A stretch of DNA of 25,450 nt from JBLHKS01 sp047620505 (GCA_047620505.1 JBLHKS010000099.1:1-25450); one strand, 5' to 3'; positions 1 to 8,024 are shown, counted from the stretch's first letter. Numbers and translations are program-made. Notes: generated by a model from the sequence alone, not told the origin.

Positions 1-1391
1 GCGTCGCTCTTGACGAAATTCTGGCTAATTCCGCTACGATCCATCTCCACCAGCCCCCTCGGGACCGGCTCGGAGGCGAGGAAAGAGAGAAGATTCAGCA
101 AGTGCCGGGCGTCGGGGCTGAGCTGATCGAAGCTGGTCTGCCAGGTGACGGCGACGCTGGCGGGGTAATTCATGAGCTCCTCGTCGTGCCATTCGAGGAC
201 GCGGGCTTTCTGCTCGGCGAATCGTTTGAGGTATTCGTCGAAGCTGATCTGGCGCTCGGCGATGTAGGCGGCGGCTTGTTCGAGCGCGAGGGCGAGGCCG
301 TCCAGCTCCTGCGCTAACGCGCGTGCCTGGTTCTTTGTTTTTTGTGCTTTGTTGTTGGATTGGGTGCGTTCGAGGAGGAAGTCGACGGCGTCTTCGAGGG
401 CGAGGACGTCGAGGCTGAGGGTCTGGATGTGGGCTTTCCACCGGGTGCGGCGGGAGGTGATGAGGATGTGGCCGCCCAGCAGCTGCTGGAGGAGGGGATC
501 GATCGCGGCGGCGGCTTCGGCGGAGTCGACGTTGTCGATGATGAGCAGCCAGCCCGGGTGATCGCGCAGCCAGCGGAGGACGGCGTCGCGCCGGGCGATG
601 AGGTCGGTGGCGGCGTGTTCGGGGAGGTCGAGGGCGTGGGGCGCGGTGAGTTCGGCGAGGTTGCGGTCGAGGTCGTCCGGGGAGGCGACGTCGGCGCTGA
701 GGATAAGGGTGGCGGAGTATTCTTCGGCGTAGCGGTGGCCGTATTCGATGGCGACGCGGGTCTTGCCGATGCCGCCGAGTCCGTGGATGGCCTGGGCAGT
801 GGTGACGGCGGTGGCACCGGATTTGAGGAGGGATTCGCGCAGGGTTTGGAGGAAAGCGTCGCGGCCTTTGAAGAGGGAGCCGATGGAGATGGGGAGATTC
901 GTCGGGCGGCGAACGGGCGCGATGTCAGGCTGGGAAACCGGGGGCTGCTTTTTGGCTTGGTGGTGCTCGATGAAGCTGAGGATTTCGTCGGCGATCTTCC
1001 AGCCAGGTTTGTTTCTTTTGCGGATGGCGATGTCGATGTTTTCCCAACCGGGCACGAGCGTGCCGTCGAGTTGGACAGGAAGAACGACATTGCCGTCCTG
1101 GCTCCCGGAGAGCATCGCGCGGATCGCACTCCACTCGATTTTGCACCACCTCTTTTCGTAGTGCTCTGAAAAGAAGGGAACGACGAAGTCGCTGCGCTCT
1201 CGGTAAACTTTACGAAGTTTGAGGTCTGCGTCTTTTCCCAAGATCTCGTTTGGATGGAAGTCGTCAAAGAAGACCCGATTGCGCCCAAGCTTCTCTTCGA
1301 GACGCGCCGCCACATTCCGGACGTACTTCCGATGCTCGCCCGGAAAGGACAGGGCGACGGTGAAGCGATTCGTCGTGGCAGGCTCTGGCAC
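1..1391 (-). CDS. TIR-NB-ARC STAND NTPase, C-terminus beyond window
   Basis: Reads open from a GTG at 1391 to the window edge (463 codons, partial). Residues 10-145 look like a bacterial TIR domain: a first strand reading VALSFPGE, then RVFFDDF, and a WCKIE motif at 82-86 whose Glu matches the usual catalytic NADase position. Residues about 170-400 form an NB-ARC ATPase: Walker A GLGGIGKT at 204-211, Walker B LLIIDN at 282-287, a sensor-like ILITSRR, and a GLPLA-like LDGLALALEQAA at 363-374. The missing C-terminus would normally carry repeats (TPR, WD40 or similar) that sense a ligand. Known family role: sensing by the repeats drives oligomerisation and TIR NAD+ cleavage, as in plant NLRs and bacterial anti-phage STAND proteins. 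A TAA lies four codons upstream and no ATG precedes the TIR domain, so GTG is the best start. Immune function is inferred; the domain calls are firm. Confidence 0.88.
   Translation of the reverse strand, partial: MPEPATTNRFTVALSFPGEHRKYVRNVAARLEEKLGRNRVFFDDFHPNEILGKDADLKLRKVYRERSDFVVPFFSEHYEKRWCKIEWSAIRAMLSGSQDGNVVLPVQLDGTLVPGWENIDIAIRKRNKPGWKIADEILSFIEHHQAKKQPPVSQPDIAPVRRPTNLPISIGSLFKGRDAFLQTLRESLLKSGATAVTTAQAIHGLGGIGKTRVAIEYGHRYAEEYSATLILSADVASPDDLDRNLAELTAPHALDLPEHAATDLIARRDAVLRWLRDHPGWLLIIDNVDSAEAAAAIDPLLQQLLGGHILITSRRTRWKAHIQTLSLDVLALEDAVDFLLERTQSNNKAQKTKNQARALAQELDGLALALEQAAAYIAERQISFDEYLKRFAEQKARVLEWHDEELMNYPASVAVTWQTSFDQLSPDARHLLNLLSFLASEPVPRGLVEMDRSGISQNFVKSD
477..488. repeat. Iterated palindrome, exact copy 1
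   Basis: CAGCAGCTGCTG inside the NB-ARC gene, read on the minus strand as Q-Q-L-L (residues 302-305), just after Walker B. Confidence 0.9.
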
Positions 1392-1512
1392 GGAGGCATG
1401 TTAGGCAGGAGGCGCGGTTTGTCGAGATGGTTTGAAACCCGCGACTTGACCGCGCCCGAATGCGTTTCCAGATTGGCGACCTTCAAATTCGGAAAAACCT
1501 CTATTACTAACT

Positions 1513-2835
1513 ATGAATGCCGGCTGTCTCTCTCTAATCCTTATCATCCTCGGTTTCGTCGCCTCCGCGAAGGGCGGCAACTGGGCTAACTGGCGTGGGC
1601 CGAATTTCAACGGCACAGCAGCTGCTGACGAAAAAGGCCTGCCTGTCGAGTTCTCCAAAGACGAAAACATCAAGTGGACCGTCGAACTTCCAGGAGTCGG
1701 CGCGTCGACTCCGGCGGTCTGGGGCGACCACGTTTTCCTCACCTCCGCCAATAACGCGGGCGAAAATTCCGTGGCTCTGGCTTACGATCGGAAGTCGGGC
1801 AAAGAACTCTGGCGTCTCGAATTTCCCGGCGTCAAGCAGGACGATCGCTCCAACTACGCGGCTCCTTCAGCCGTGACCGACGGCAAGGTCGTCTACTTTT
1901 TCTTCGGCAACGGCCACCTCGGTTGTTATGATTTCGACGGCAAGGAAGTCTGGCGTCGCAACATCGTGGAGGACTACGGTCAGTTCGCTTTTGGCTGGAC
2001 TTTCAGCACGAGCCCGGTTCTTCACGACGGCAAACTTTTCCTCCAGGTCTGCCAGCGGGACGTCAAAGTCAGCGGCAAAGGTTCGGACGATAATCGCTCT
2101 TATCTTCTCGCGATGGATCCGGCGACGGGCAAAGAAATCTATCGTCACTTTCGGCCCGCCAGCGCCAAGGCCGAGTCGCTCGAATCTTTCAACACGCCGA
2201 CTCCGTTCACCCACAACGGCCGCGACGAAATCCTCATTTCCGGCGGCGATTGCATCAGCGGGCACAATCCGGATACGGGCAAGGAGCTGTGGCGTTGGGG
2301 CACGTGGAATCCGGATCGCGAGGGTCACTGGCGGCTGGTTCCGTCTCCAATCGGCGGCGGCGGGGTGATTCTGGCCTGCGCCCCGAAAAAGCACCCGATC
2401 TACGGCGTCAAAGCGGGTCTCGAAGGAACTTTCGCGGACGAATCGGCTCTCGCTTGGACGAGCGATCCCGGCAACAAAGAATCGCCGATCACGTCAGACG
2501 TGCCGACGCCTGCGTTCCACGATGGGAACTTTTTCATCCTCGCCGGCAACGCGAAAGTCATCAGCTGCGTAACCCCGGACGGCAAAATCCTCGGCTCACA
2601 GCGGCTCGACGCGAAGATCAAATTCGAGGCTTCGCCGACGATCGCGGACGGCAAAATCTATCTCATGAGCCACTTGGGCGAGATTTACGTGCTTGAGGCC
2701 AACGAGGGGCTCAAAATCCTCCATCAAACCGAGATGGGCGAGAGCGGGAAGAACTTGAGCCGAGCTTCGGTTGCCGTTTCGCAGGGAAATCTGTTTATCC
2801 GGACCGACACGCATTTGTTCTGCGTCGGATCGTAA
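1513..2835 (+). CDS. Secreted PQQ-like beta-propeller (BamB-like fold) protein
   Basis: A 440-residue protein. Residues 1-20 are a signal peptide (hydrophobic core LSLILIILGFVASA). The mature N-terminus has the WANWRGPNFNG motif typical of PQQ-like WD40 proteins of Planctomycetes and Verrucomicrobia. Blade repeats follow, with signatures such as YDRKSGKELWRLEF, YDFDGKEVWRRN and HNPDTGKELWRWG, each ending in the W of a beta-propeller blade, so the fold call is solid. Such proteins act outside the cytoplasm as scaffolds or possible quinoprotein dehydrogenases. I see no catalytic evidence, so the substrate is unknown. It is divergent from the TIR-NB-ARC gene across 121 bp and convergent with ndk. 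No Shine-Dalgarno sequence precedes the ATG. Confidence 0.85.
   Translation: MNAGCLSLILIILGFVASAKGGNWANWRGPNFNGTAAADEKGLPVEFSKDENIKWTVELPGVGASTPAVWGDHVFLTSANNAGENSVALAYDRKSGKELWRLEFPGVKQDDRSNYAAPSAVTDGKVVYFFFGNGHLGCYDFDGKEVWRRNIVEDYGQFAFGWTFSTSPVLHDGKLFLQVCQRDVKVSGKGSDDNRSYLLAMDPATGKEIYRHFRPASAKAESLESFNTPTPFTHNGRDEILISGGDCISGHNPDTGKELWRWGTWNPDREGHWRLVPSPIGGGGVILACAPKKHPIYGVKAGLEGTFADESALAWTSDPGNKESPITSDVPTPAFHDGNFFILAGNAKVISCVTPDGKILGSQRLDAKIKFEASPTIADGKIYLMSHLGEIYVLEANEGLKILHQTEMGESGKNLSRASVAVSQGNLFIRTDTHLFCVGS
1616..1627. repeat. Iterated palindrome, exact copy 2
   Basis: In the beta-propeller gene, read as T-A-A-A-D near the mature N-terminus. Confidence 0.9.
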
Positions 2836-2852
2836 CGCCGCAGGGCGAAGAT

Positions 2853-2896
2853 GCCCGAAGCCAGCCTGAATCGGATTTCGATCAGGCGCTTCGGGC
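2853..2896. terminator. Long hairpin between convergent genes
   Basis: GCCCGAAGC...GCCTGA pairs with TCAGGC...GCTTCGGGC (15 bp with a two-base bulge), and the loop can add ATCG/CGAT. It sits between the beta-propeller gene (+) and ndk (-), where a shared terminator would lie. Neither side has a good T tract, so intrinsic termination is uncertain. Confidence 0.5.
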
Positions 2897-2906
2897 TCCA
2901 AACCGT

Positions 2907-3329
2907 TCAATACGCGAAAATCTCGCTCTCGCTGAAGAAGCGCTTCAGCTCAGCAGCTGCTGAGTCGGGGCCGTCGGAGGCGTGAACGACGTTGGTCTGC
3001 ATGTCGACACCAAAGTCGCCGCGGATCGTGCCTGGATCGGCCTTGGTCGAATCGGTCGGGCCGAGAAGATCGCGGACTTTATTGATCACGTTCTCGCCTT
3101 CAACTGCGACGGCGATGACCGGGGTCTGCTGCATGAATTCGACGACATTCGGGAAGAACGGCTTGTCCGCGATATGCGAGTAGTGCTCAGCGAGCAACTC
3201 GTCGGTGAGGCTGATCATTTTGACGCCGCGGATCTTGAATCCCTCGGATTCGAGTCGTTTGAGAACGTCGCCGCAGTGGCCTTTCGATACGCAATCGGGC
3301 TTGAGGAGGATGAGTGTGGTTTCGGACAT
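2907..3329 (-). CDS. ndk: Nucleoside diphosphate kinase
   Basis: A 140-residue protein of normal bacterial Ndk length. It transfers the gamma phosphate of ATP to nucleoside diphosphates through a phospho-histidine, balancing cytoplasmic NTP and dNTP pools. The N-terminus has TLILLKPDCV (family TL.liKPD.v). The active-site stretch NVVHASDG holds the catalytic His; most relatives have HGSDS here, so Gly to Ala is a small deviation. PFFPNVVEFM and GPTDSTKADPGTIRGDFG, the nucleotide-binding parts, are well kept. It is a single gene with a hairpin-containing leader upstream (3363-3398). One copy of the iterated palindrome falls in its C-terminal part as S-A-A-A-E. Confidence 0.96.
   Translation of the reverse strand: MSETTLILLKPDCVSKGHCGDVLKRLESEGFKIRGVKMISLTDELLAEHYSHIADKPFFPNVVEFMQQTPVIAVAVEGENVINKVRDLLGPTDSTKADPGTIRGDFGVDMQTNVVHASDGPDSAAAELKRFFSESEIFAY
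2951..2962. repeat. Iterated palindrome, exact copy 3 (16-bp palindrome)
   Basis: In ndk, read on the minus strand as S-A-A-A-E. Symmetry extends to CTCAGCAGCTGCTGAG (2949-2964). Confidence 0.9.
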
Positions 3330-3362
3330 GGCGGTTAGAGTCGGTGAAATTGGTTTTGCTGA

Positions 3363-3398
3363 AATTCGGGCGGGAAAGTGGGGCGTTCTGCCCGAATT
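3363..3398. promoter_or_regulatory. Inverted repeat in the ndk leader
   Basis: AATTCGGGC (3363-3371) pairs perfectly with GCCCGAATT (3390-3398) around an 18-base loop, 34-69 bases upstream of the ndk start. It could be a leader hairpin or a protein-binding site. No T tract follows on the ndk strand. Confidence 0.35.
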
Positions 3399-3437
3399 GC
3401 AAAGCGAAGTTGGTGTTGAGAAAAATTAAACAAAGAC

Positions 3438-3465
3438 TTGATCCAGAGTAGGAGACGTTTATAAT
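3438..3465 (+). promoter_or_regulatory. Sigma-70-type promoter
   Basis: TTGATC (3438-3443), a 16-base spacer and a perfect TATAAT (3460-3465), in an AT-rich stretch. Predicted transcription start is about 3472, reading toward the hairpin at 3549-3572. Confidence 0.55.
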
Positions 3466-3471
3466 TTCCAT

Positions 3472-3580
3472 AGATTTAATCATTTTAGCAGGGTCTCTCG
3501 AGGCGTTGTCGGGAAATAACTAGACTTGAGTCCTTGTTAAACACCGGGGAGGCGGCCGTTGGGGGCCGCCTCTCTCTCTT
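3472..3580 (+). ncRNA. Candidate small RNA or attenuated leader
   Basis: A roughly 110-base segment bounded by a good promoter (3438-3465) and a strong intrinsic terminator (3549-3580), with no convincing ORF. It contains the small inverted repeat GACTTGAGTC. GAGGCG at 3500-3505 is complementary to CGCCTC at 3567-3572 in the terminator's right arm, so an alternative antiterminator pairing is possible. It may be a free small RNA, or the leader of the lipoprotein gene starting at 3702, 122 bases beyond. I recognise no known RNA family. Boundaries are inferred. Confidence 0.4.
3549..3580 (+). terminator. Intrinsic terminator
   Basis: GAGGCGGCC (3549-3557) pairs perfectly with GGCCGCCTC (3564-3572) around a six-base loop, followed by TCTCTCTTTT. 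It is plus-oriented, although no protein-coding gene lies directly upstream on that strand. Confidence 0.7.
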
Positions 3581-3597
3581 TTCAGGGTGGTCGAAGT

Positions 3598-3609
3598 GAG
3601 CAGCTGCTG
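3598..3609. repeat. Iterated palindrome, variant (11/12)
   Basis: GAGCAGCTGCTG in non-coding DNA upstream of the lipoprotein gene; the 10-bp core AGCAGCTGCT is intact. Confidence 0.75.
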
Positions 3610-3701
3610 ATTGCGAATCGATTTTGCGCTTGATCCTTCCCCGTAGCCACGGTCTGTCGTTGTTCGAAACCTACAGAAACCATTTAAGGGGGAAAGAGAA
3701 C

Positions 3702-4382
3702 ATGAAATATTTGAATTTGGTGTCCGGGCCAGTGGCTCTTGCGATGACGTGCCTTTGCGGCTTGAACTCATGCGTTAGAGATTCTGAATTAAGCGCTTGG
3801 CGCGCGGAGTCCGCCACGAATACCGGCGAATTGTCGGCAGACCTTGAGCCTGTCGCCGCGACTGACCAGCAACCCGGTGAGACTGGCGAGGAACCGGAAA
3901 CTCCGGTCGTCCCAGGGCCGGAACCGGAGCCGGAGCTTACGCAGTTGGAATCGATCGTGCCAGCGGTCGAGGTCGAGAGCAAAGACGGAAGCGTCACGCT
4001 CTGGTTAATCGATAAGCCGAGCGGCAAGCGGGTTCAGCGGCTGATGCGCCGAGCCTCATTGGGGATGGAGGCGAAATTCTCGGCGGATCAGAAATATATC
4101 GTCGTTTCCGATCAGGCGCTTTCTGATTTACAAACGGTCCACCTTTTTATCCGCGCAGGCGCGACCTCCTATCGCAAAGTAGACAGGGACGCGTTTACCG
4201 GCTTGCTCTGGGATCAATTCGCAGGAGAAAAGCTCGGTCCGCAATTTATGATAACGCGCTACGTGACCTCGTTTGAAGGCTGGGAAAATGGAGGCGCTTC
4301 GCTAAAACTGAAGCTCGCCGCACTCCCGCGCGAGGGGGAGTGGATCGAAAAAGAATACGCGGTTGAGTTGGCGGGTTTGTAA
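3702..4382 (+). CDS. Predicted lipoprotein of unknown function
   Basis: A 226-residue protein. The start at 3702 is chosen because AAGGGGGAAAGAG, the clearest Shine-Dalgarno-like sequence in the window, ends just upstream and because it places a lipoprotein signal first: MKYLNL, a hydrophobic stretch, then lipobox L-N-S-C with the acylated Cys near residue 24. An acidic, Pro/Glu-rich linker follows (about residues 60-90, including PGPEPEPEL), then a C-terminal domain of about 130 residues rich in beta-strand patterns (YIVVSDQAL, VHLFIRAG, SLKLKLAAL). I do not recognise this domain. It is probably anchored in a membrane facing the periplasm. The leader may be controlled by the terminator at 3549-3580. 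It is convergent with moaA. An in-frame upstream start at 3624 would bury the signal peptide and is less likely. Confidence 0.75.
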   Translation: MKYLNLVSGPVALAMTCLCGLNSCVRDSELSAWRAESATNTGELSADLEPVAATDQQPGETGEEPETPVVPGPEPEPELTQLESIVPAVEVESKDGSVTLWLIDKPSGKRVQRLMRRASLGMEAKFSADQKYIVVSDQALSDLQTVHLFIRAGATSYRKVDRDAFTGLLWDQFAGEKLGPQFMITRYVTSFEGWENGGASLKLKLAALPREGEWIEKEYAVELAGL

Positions 4383-4425
4383 CAATCGATCCAGCGATAG
4401 CTGAGCAATTGATCAGCTTCTATAG

Positions 4426-5433
4426 TCAGCCGCCGATCGCAATCATCCGGCGTTGCGGCTCGTAGTTTTCGCGAAAGTCGTGATCCTGAGGCTTGCGGTC
4501 GACGACATCGCGGAAAATCTGACACAAATCCTCGTCCGTTGTCGCCGGATCGCGAAGCGGCCCGCGGAGATCGAATTCGAGGTGGCTGCCGAGACAGGGC
4601 CGAAGCTTACCATCAGCGGTCAGGCGAAGTTTATCGCAGCTATCGCAGAAATGCAGGTTCGACATCGCATTGATGAAGCCAATCCGCTGATCGGAATTCG
4701 GAATTCGATAGTAAACGGCGGGACCATTTGTTCGGAATTCAGGCATCGGCTCCAATTCGCCATATCGGAATTCGATGATCTTCCGAGCCTCGCCAGCGGA
4801 GAGGAAATTATCCTCGGTCAGGACCTCACGAGTGCTAACCGGCATCATTTCGATGAAACGGAGGATGCACTCGTTTTCGCGCGCGAATTCGATCATATCC
4901 CAGAGTTCATGCTCGTTGCGGCCGCGCATCAGAACGGCATTGATTCGAATCCGCTGGAATCCGACATCGCGCGCGGCCTGGAGTCCGTCCTTGAATTGAG
5001 GGAGAAAATCGCGCCCGGTCGTTTTGGCGTAAAACTCGCGATCGAGCGTGTCGAGCGACAAGTTCAGCGCGGTCACGCCAGCGGCGATGAGCCCAGCAGC
5101 TGCTGATTCGGTGTCTTTGCCGAGGTGCCGGGCGAGCAGCGTCCCGTTTGTCGAGAGGCCGATGTTTTTGACCTGCTCCAGAGTCGCGATCTGGCCGATG
5201 AAGCCGATCACTCCCGGGCGGGTCAGCGGCTCGCCGCCGGTCACGCGGATTTTGGAAATTCCGAGGCTCACGCCAACGCGGATCACCCGCATGATTTCCT
5301 CATAACTCAAGACATCTTCGCGACCGAGCCACTCCTGCTCCTCGTCCGGCATGCAATAATTGCAGCGCTCGTTGCAACGGTCGGTAACCGAGACACGAAG
5401 ATAAGAAATGCGATGTCCGAAATTGTCTTCCAC
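4426..5433 (-). CDS. moaA: GTP 3',8-cyclase (molybdenum cofactor biosynthesis)
   Basis: A 335-residue radical SAM enzyme that converts GTP to 3',8-cyclo-7,8-dihydro-GTP, the first step of molybdopterin synthesis. The N-terminal [4Fe-4S] motif is CNERCNYC within SVTDRCNERCNYCMP, followed by the SAM-binding GGEPL. The C-terminal cluster uses CDSC plus a third Cys at RPCLG, with the arginine-containing KLRLTADGKLRPC. The protein ends in Gly-Gly, as functional MoaA does. The start is GTG (CAC at 5431-5433 on the plus strand), placing the family's DNFG.RISYLR opening correctly. No Shine-Dalgarno is visible. No other moa gene is in this window, so the pathway is split. The palindrome at 5094 encodes S-A-A-A-G in a loop. 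Confidence 0.96.
   Translation of the reverse strand: MEDNFGHRISYLRVSVTDRCNERCNYCMPDEEQEWLGREDVLSYEEIMRVIRVGVSLGISKIRVTGGEPLTRPGVIGFIGQIATLEQVKNIGLSTNGTLLARHLGKDTESAAAGLIAAGVTALNLSLDTLDREFYAKTTGRDFLPQFKDGLQAARDVGFQRIRINAVLMRGRNEHELWDMIEFARENECILRFIEMMPVSTREVLTEDNFLSAGEARKIIEFRYGELEPMPEFRTNGPAVYYRIPNSDQRIGFINAMSNLHFCDSCDKLRLTADGKLRPCLGSHLEFDLRGPLRDPATTDEDLCQIFRDVVDRKPQDHDFRENYEPQRRMIAIGG
5094..5105. repeat. Iterated palindrome, exact copy 4
   Basis: In moaA, read on the minus strand as S-A-A-A-G. Confidence 0.9.
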
Positions 5434-5485
5434 GAGGGGGATCGATGGATAAAGGAGGTTTGGCGATTGTCAGCCTATTTTCGCG

Positions 5486-5521
5486 AAAAAGGGAGCGCCA
5501 GCAGGTGCCGGGCTCCCTCTT
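5486..5521 (-). terminator. Intrinsic terminator after the tail-specific protease
   Basis: On the minus strand, GGGAGC...GCTCCC (arms 5512-5517 and 5491-5496) is followed by TTTTT (5490-5486). It lies between the protease stop and moaA, so it ends the protease transcript. A T-rich run on the other side may make it bidirectional. Confidence 0.65.
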
Positions 5522-5546
5522 TTCATGAGAATCTGGAAAACCGGGA

Positions 5547-7853
5547 TCAGTTCGCCGAAGCTTCGCCCGGAGTCTGAGAAGCGGTCAGCGCCGCCGGTGC
5601 GCTTCCGCGCTCGATCTCGACAAGGTCCGACAGAACAGACAACGCCTCGCGCTTCACTTCGCGAATTCCATGCGGAGGCTCGAGCGCCTTCTGCTCTTCG
5701 CTGTCCTCGGCGTCACCGGTGTTGGTCTGCATCCCGGTCCGCTCCTGATCGGTTAACTCGGAGACGAGCTTGAGCTCTTCAGCGTTCACTGTGTCCAGCG
5801 TGATGCTGTAACTTGTGAACAGGCCCTTTTCGCGCTCGCGAACGGCGGCGTAGCGAGCCTTGAGTTCCTCGAGCCGCTCATCAACGCGCTTTTCCTGCTC
5901 AGCCATCTTCTCCTCACGGACTGCGCGATTGATCGAAACGGTGTTCTCTTCCTTGCGCTCGCGATAGCGGGCTGTCTCGGCGTCGACCCACTTGAAATCC
6001 GGGTCTGCGGTCACGCGAGCATTTGAGCGCTCACGAAGTTGCTCAAACGGAAGCGGTTTGGATCTCCAAGCTTCGTAATTCTGGTTTTTGATTTCGTCGT
6101 AAGGCAGCGGATTCTTCAGCGCAGCCTCACCGAGCTCCATCGCATCCGTAATCGAAGGCAAAAGCAAGTCTGGAATGACTCCGCGACGCTGAGTCGAACC
6201 ACCGGCGATGCGATAGAATTTCTGGATCGTGAGCTTCAACGCGCCGGTCTGAACCGCCGGCTGGCGAAGCAGCAAACCGTTTCCGCCGCTCGTGACCGGC
6301 ACCAGCTGCTGAACCGTGCCCTTTCCGAAAGTCGAGCGTTCACCGAGAATCACGGCCCGGCCGTAATCCTGAAGCGCGGCGGCGAGAATTTCGCTGGCCG
6401 AGGCGCTACCTTTACTCGTCAGCACGACAAGCGGGCCGTCGTAGACCGGGCGCGCCGTTTTCGAGGCTTTAAAAGTGCGCTGACCGCGGCTGTCGACCGC
6501 TTGAACAACCGGACCTCGCGGAATGAACAAACCGGTCAAATTCACGGCTTCTTCGAGCGATCCGCCACCGTTCTGGCGGAGATCGACGATCAAACCCTGG
6601 ATGTTTTCCTTCATCAACCGCCTCAGCAGCTGCTCAACATCCCGAGTCACGCTCGTTTCGCCCCGACGCATGTCGCTGTAAAACGAGGGAAGGTCGATCC
6701 AGCCGAGAAGCATCTTTTCACCCGCTGCATCGCGCGTTTCGATTAGCTCGGCCCGAGCGAGACTTTCCTTGAGGTCGACTTTTTCGCGTTTGATGAAAAT
6801 CGTCTTGGTTTCAGCGCCGTCGCTTCCAGCCGGGATCAATTTCAGCCGGACGATCGTGTCTTTGTCGCCGCGAATCAGATCGACCACCTTCTGCAAATTC
6901 ATGTAGGTGATGTCGGTCGAATCGCCACTCTGACCCTGCCCAACGGCAATGATCCGGTCGCCGACCTTCAACTCACCCGCCCGATAGGCCGGACCGCCAA
7001 CAACGAGGCCCCGGATTTCCGCGTAACCCGCATCCGTCATGCTGAGGAGCGCTCCGATCCCCTGAAGTTGCTTCTCCATGGCGATCATGAAGTTGTTGTA
7101 CTCCGACTGAGTCATGTAGTCAGAATGCGGATCGTAGGCATGGGAGAGGGACTTGAGGAAGAAGCCGGAAACCGCTTCAACGTCGTTGTCTTTCAAAGAA
7201 TCGAGAATCCGCTGGTAGCGCTTGAGAACGATTTCGCGCGGGTCGTCGAGTTTTTCCGGCTCACCGTCTTCGGCCTCCGGCTTAGCATCCGGATCGGCGG
7301 CCCGCTCTTCACGTGCCTTGATCACGGCTTCCTGGCGGAGGACCTCCTGAAGAACCTCGCCTTCAATCATGTTTCGCCAGATCTGATCCGACGCAGCCGC
7401 TGTTGCCGGCCATGGGAGTTCTTTCCGACTCAGCTGAACGGAGCGGTCGGAATCGAAAGTGAATTCCGTATCGCTAGTCAGCAGCTGCTCAATTTTTTTG
7501 ACCCGCTCGTTGACCCGTTGCTCGTAAATTCCGTAAATCTCGTGAGCTGGCGCGATGTCCTGAAGCAAAAGCCGGTCATCGAGCGTCGTCTGATACAGCT
7601 GCGTGAAGCGATTGACGTCGGACTCGAGAAAATAGAGTCGCCCGATATCGAGAAAGTCGAGATAGTTTTCCAGCAGCTGCCGGGAGATTTTGTCATCGAT
7701 CGGATGATCGTTGAAATGCTCATTTTCGAGCAAACTGGCGACGCGGAGCGCCACCTGGCCGTAATCGACCGCAGAAGCGGGCTGGGCCGCGAAAGATAGT
7801 GAGAAGAGCGCTAAAACTGCACTCAGCCGCTGGATTCCAGATTTCATCGCCAT
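5547..7853 (-). CDS. prc: Tail-specific carboxy-terminal protease (S41A, Tsp/Prc)
   Basis: A 768-residue periplasmic serine protease that degrades or processes proteins from the C-terminus. Start chosen at 7853 (MAMKSG), giving a signal peptide ending PASA near residue 28. GTG at 7898 would add 15 polar residues. The order matches Tsp: an N-terminal helical domain (about 30-225), a PDZ domain (about 262-355, with GGPAYRAGELKVGDRI), then the S41 core. The core has DLRQNGGGSLEEA, the nucleophile Ser within GSASASEI and the general-base Lys in TFGKGTVQ. A C-terminal Tsp-type helical extension (DUF3340-like) follows, rich in Glu, Lys and Arg. A charged, Asp/Glu-rich insert occurs near residues 180-205. 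A terminator follows the gene. Several one-mismatch palindromes lie inside (6300, 6624, 7479, 7671). It is divergent from the MBL-fold gene. Confidence 0.93.
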   Translation of the reverse strand: MAMKSGIQRLSAVLALFSLSFAAQPASAVDYGQVALRVASLLENEHFNDHPIDDKISRQLLENYLDFLDIGRLYFLESDVNRFTQLYQTTLDDRLLLQDIAPAHEIYGIYEQRVNERVKKIEQLLTSDTEFTFDSDRSVQLSRKELPWPATAAASDQIWRNMIEGEVLQEVLRQEAVIKAREERAADPDAKPEAEDGEPEKLDDPREIVLKRYQRILDSLKDNDVEAVSGFFLKSLSHAYDPHSDYMTQSEYNNFMIAMEKQLQGIGALLSMTDAGYAEIRGLVVGGPAYRAGELKVGDRIIAVGQGQSGDSTDITYMNLQKVVDLIRGDKDTIVRLKLIPAGSDGAETKTIFIKREKVDLKESLARAELIETRDAAGEKMLLGWIDLPSFYSDMRRGETSVTRDVEQLLRRLMKENIQGLIVDLRQNGGGSLEEAVNLTGLFIPRGPVVQAVDSRGQRTFKASKTARPVYDGPLVVLTSKGSASASEILAAALQDYGRAVILGERSTFGKGTVQQLVPVTSGGNGLLLRQPAVQTGALKLTIQKFYRIAGGSTQRRGVIPDLLLPSITDAMELGEAALKNPLPYDEIKNQNYEAWRSKPLPFEQLRERSNARVTADPDFKWVDAETARYRERKEENTVSINRAVREEKMAEQEKRVDERLEELKARYAAVREREKGLFTSYSITLDTVNAEELKLVSELTDQERTGMQTNTGDAEDSEEQKALEPPHGIREVKREALSVLSDLVEIERGSAPAALTASQTPGEASAN
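6300..6311. repeat. Iterated palindrome, variant (11/12)
   Basis: CACCAGCTGCTG; on the protease strand it reads Q-Q-L-V, just after TFGKGTV. Confidence 0.6.
6624..6635. repeat. Iterated palindrome, variant (11/12)
   Basis: CAGCAGCTGCTC; coding strand E-Q-L-L; the 10-bp core is intact. Confidence 0.7.
7479..7490. repeat. Iterated palindrome, variant (11/12)
   Basis: CAGCAGCTGCTC; coding strand E-Q-L-L in the helical domain of the protease; core intact. Confidence 0.7.
7671..7682. repeat. Iterated palindrome, variant (11/12)
   Basis: CAGCAGCTGCCG; coding strand R-Q-L-L, near the protease N-terminus. Confidence 0.6.
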
Positions 7854-8024
7854 AGGTTTTTCGGTTTTTCTTGAGGGGATTCGTCGTTGTTTGATCACGA
7901 ATCGGACTAACGCGTGTGGATGACGCTACCGATCCGTTACCACAGTTCGACGCGATTCGCAGCGAAAAAATCGCATTTGAATTCCTCAAAAGCAACGGGA
8001 GTTTCCGCCCTTTCATTTCAGAAC

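Noticed and set aside
342..1169. 275-codon plus-strand open frame rich in Gly, Asp and Val
   Set aside because: Antisense shadow of the NB-ARC gene caused by its C-ending codons.
314..1486. 390-codon minus-strand open frame rich in Ser, Pro and Thr
   Set aside because: It is a shadow of the TIR-NB-ARC gene in another frame: low complexity, no domains, while the overlapping frame from 1391 has complete motifs.
4399..4418. Small inverted repeat AGCTGA/TCAGCT between the lipoprotein gene and moaA
   Set aside because: Six pairs only and no T tract; too weak to call a terminator, though the convergent position fits.
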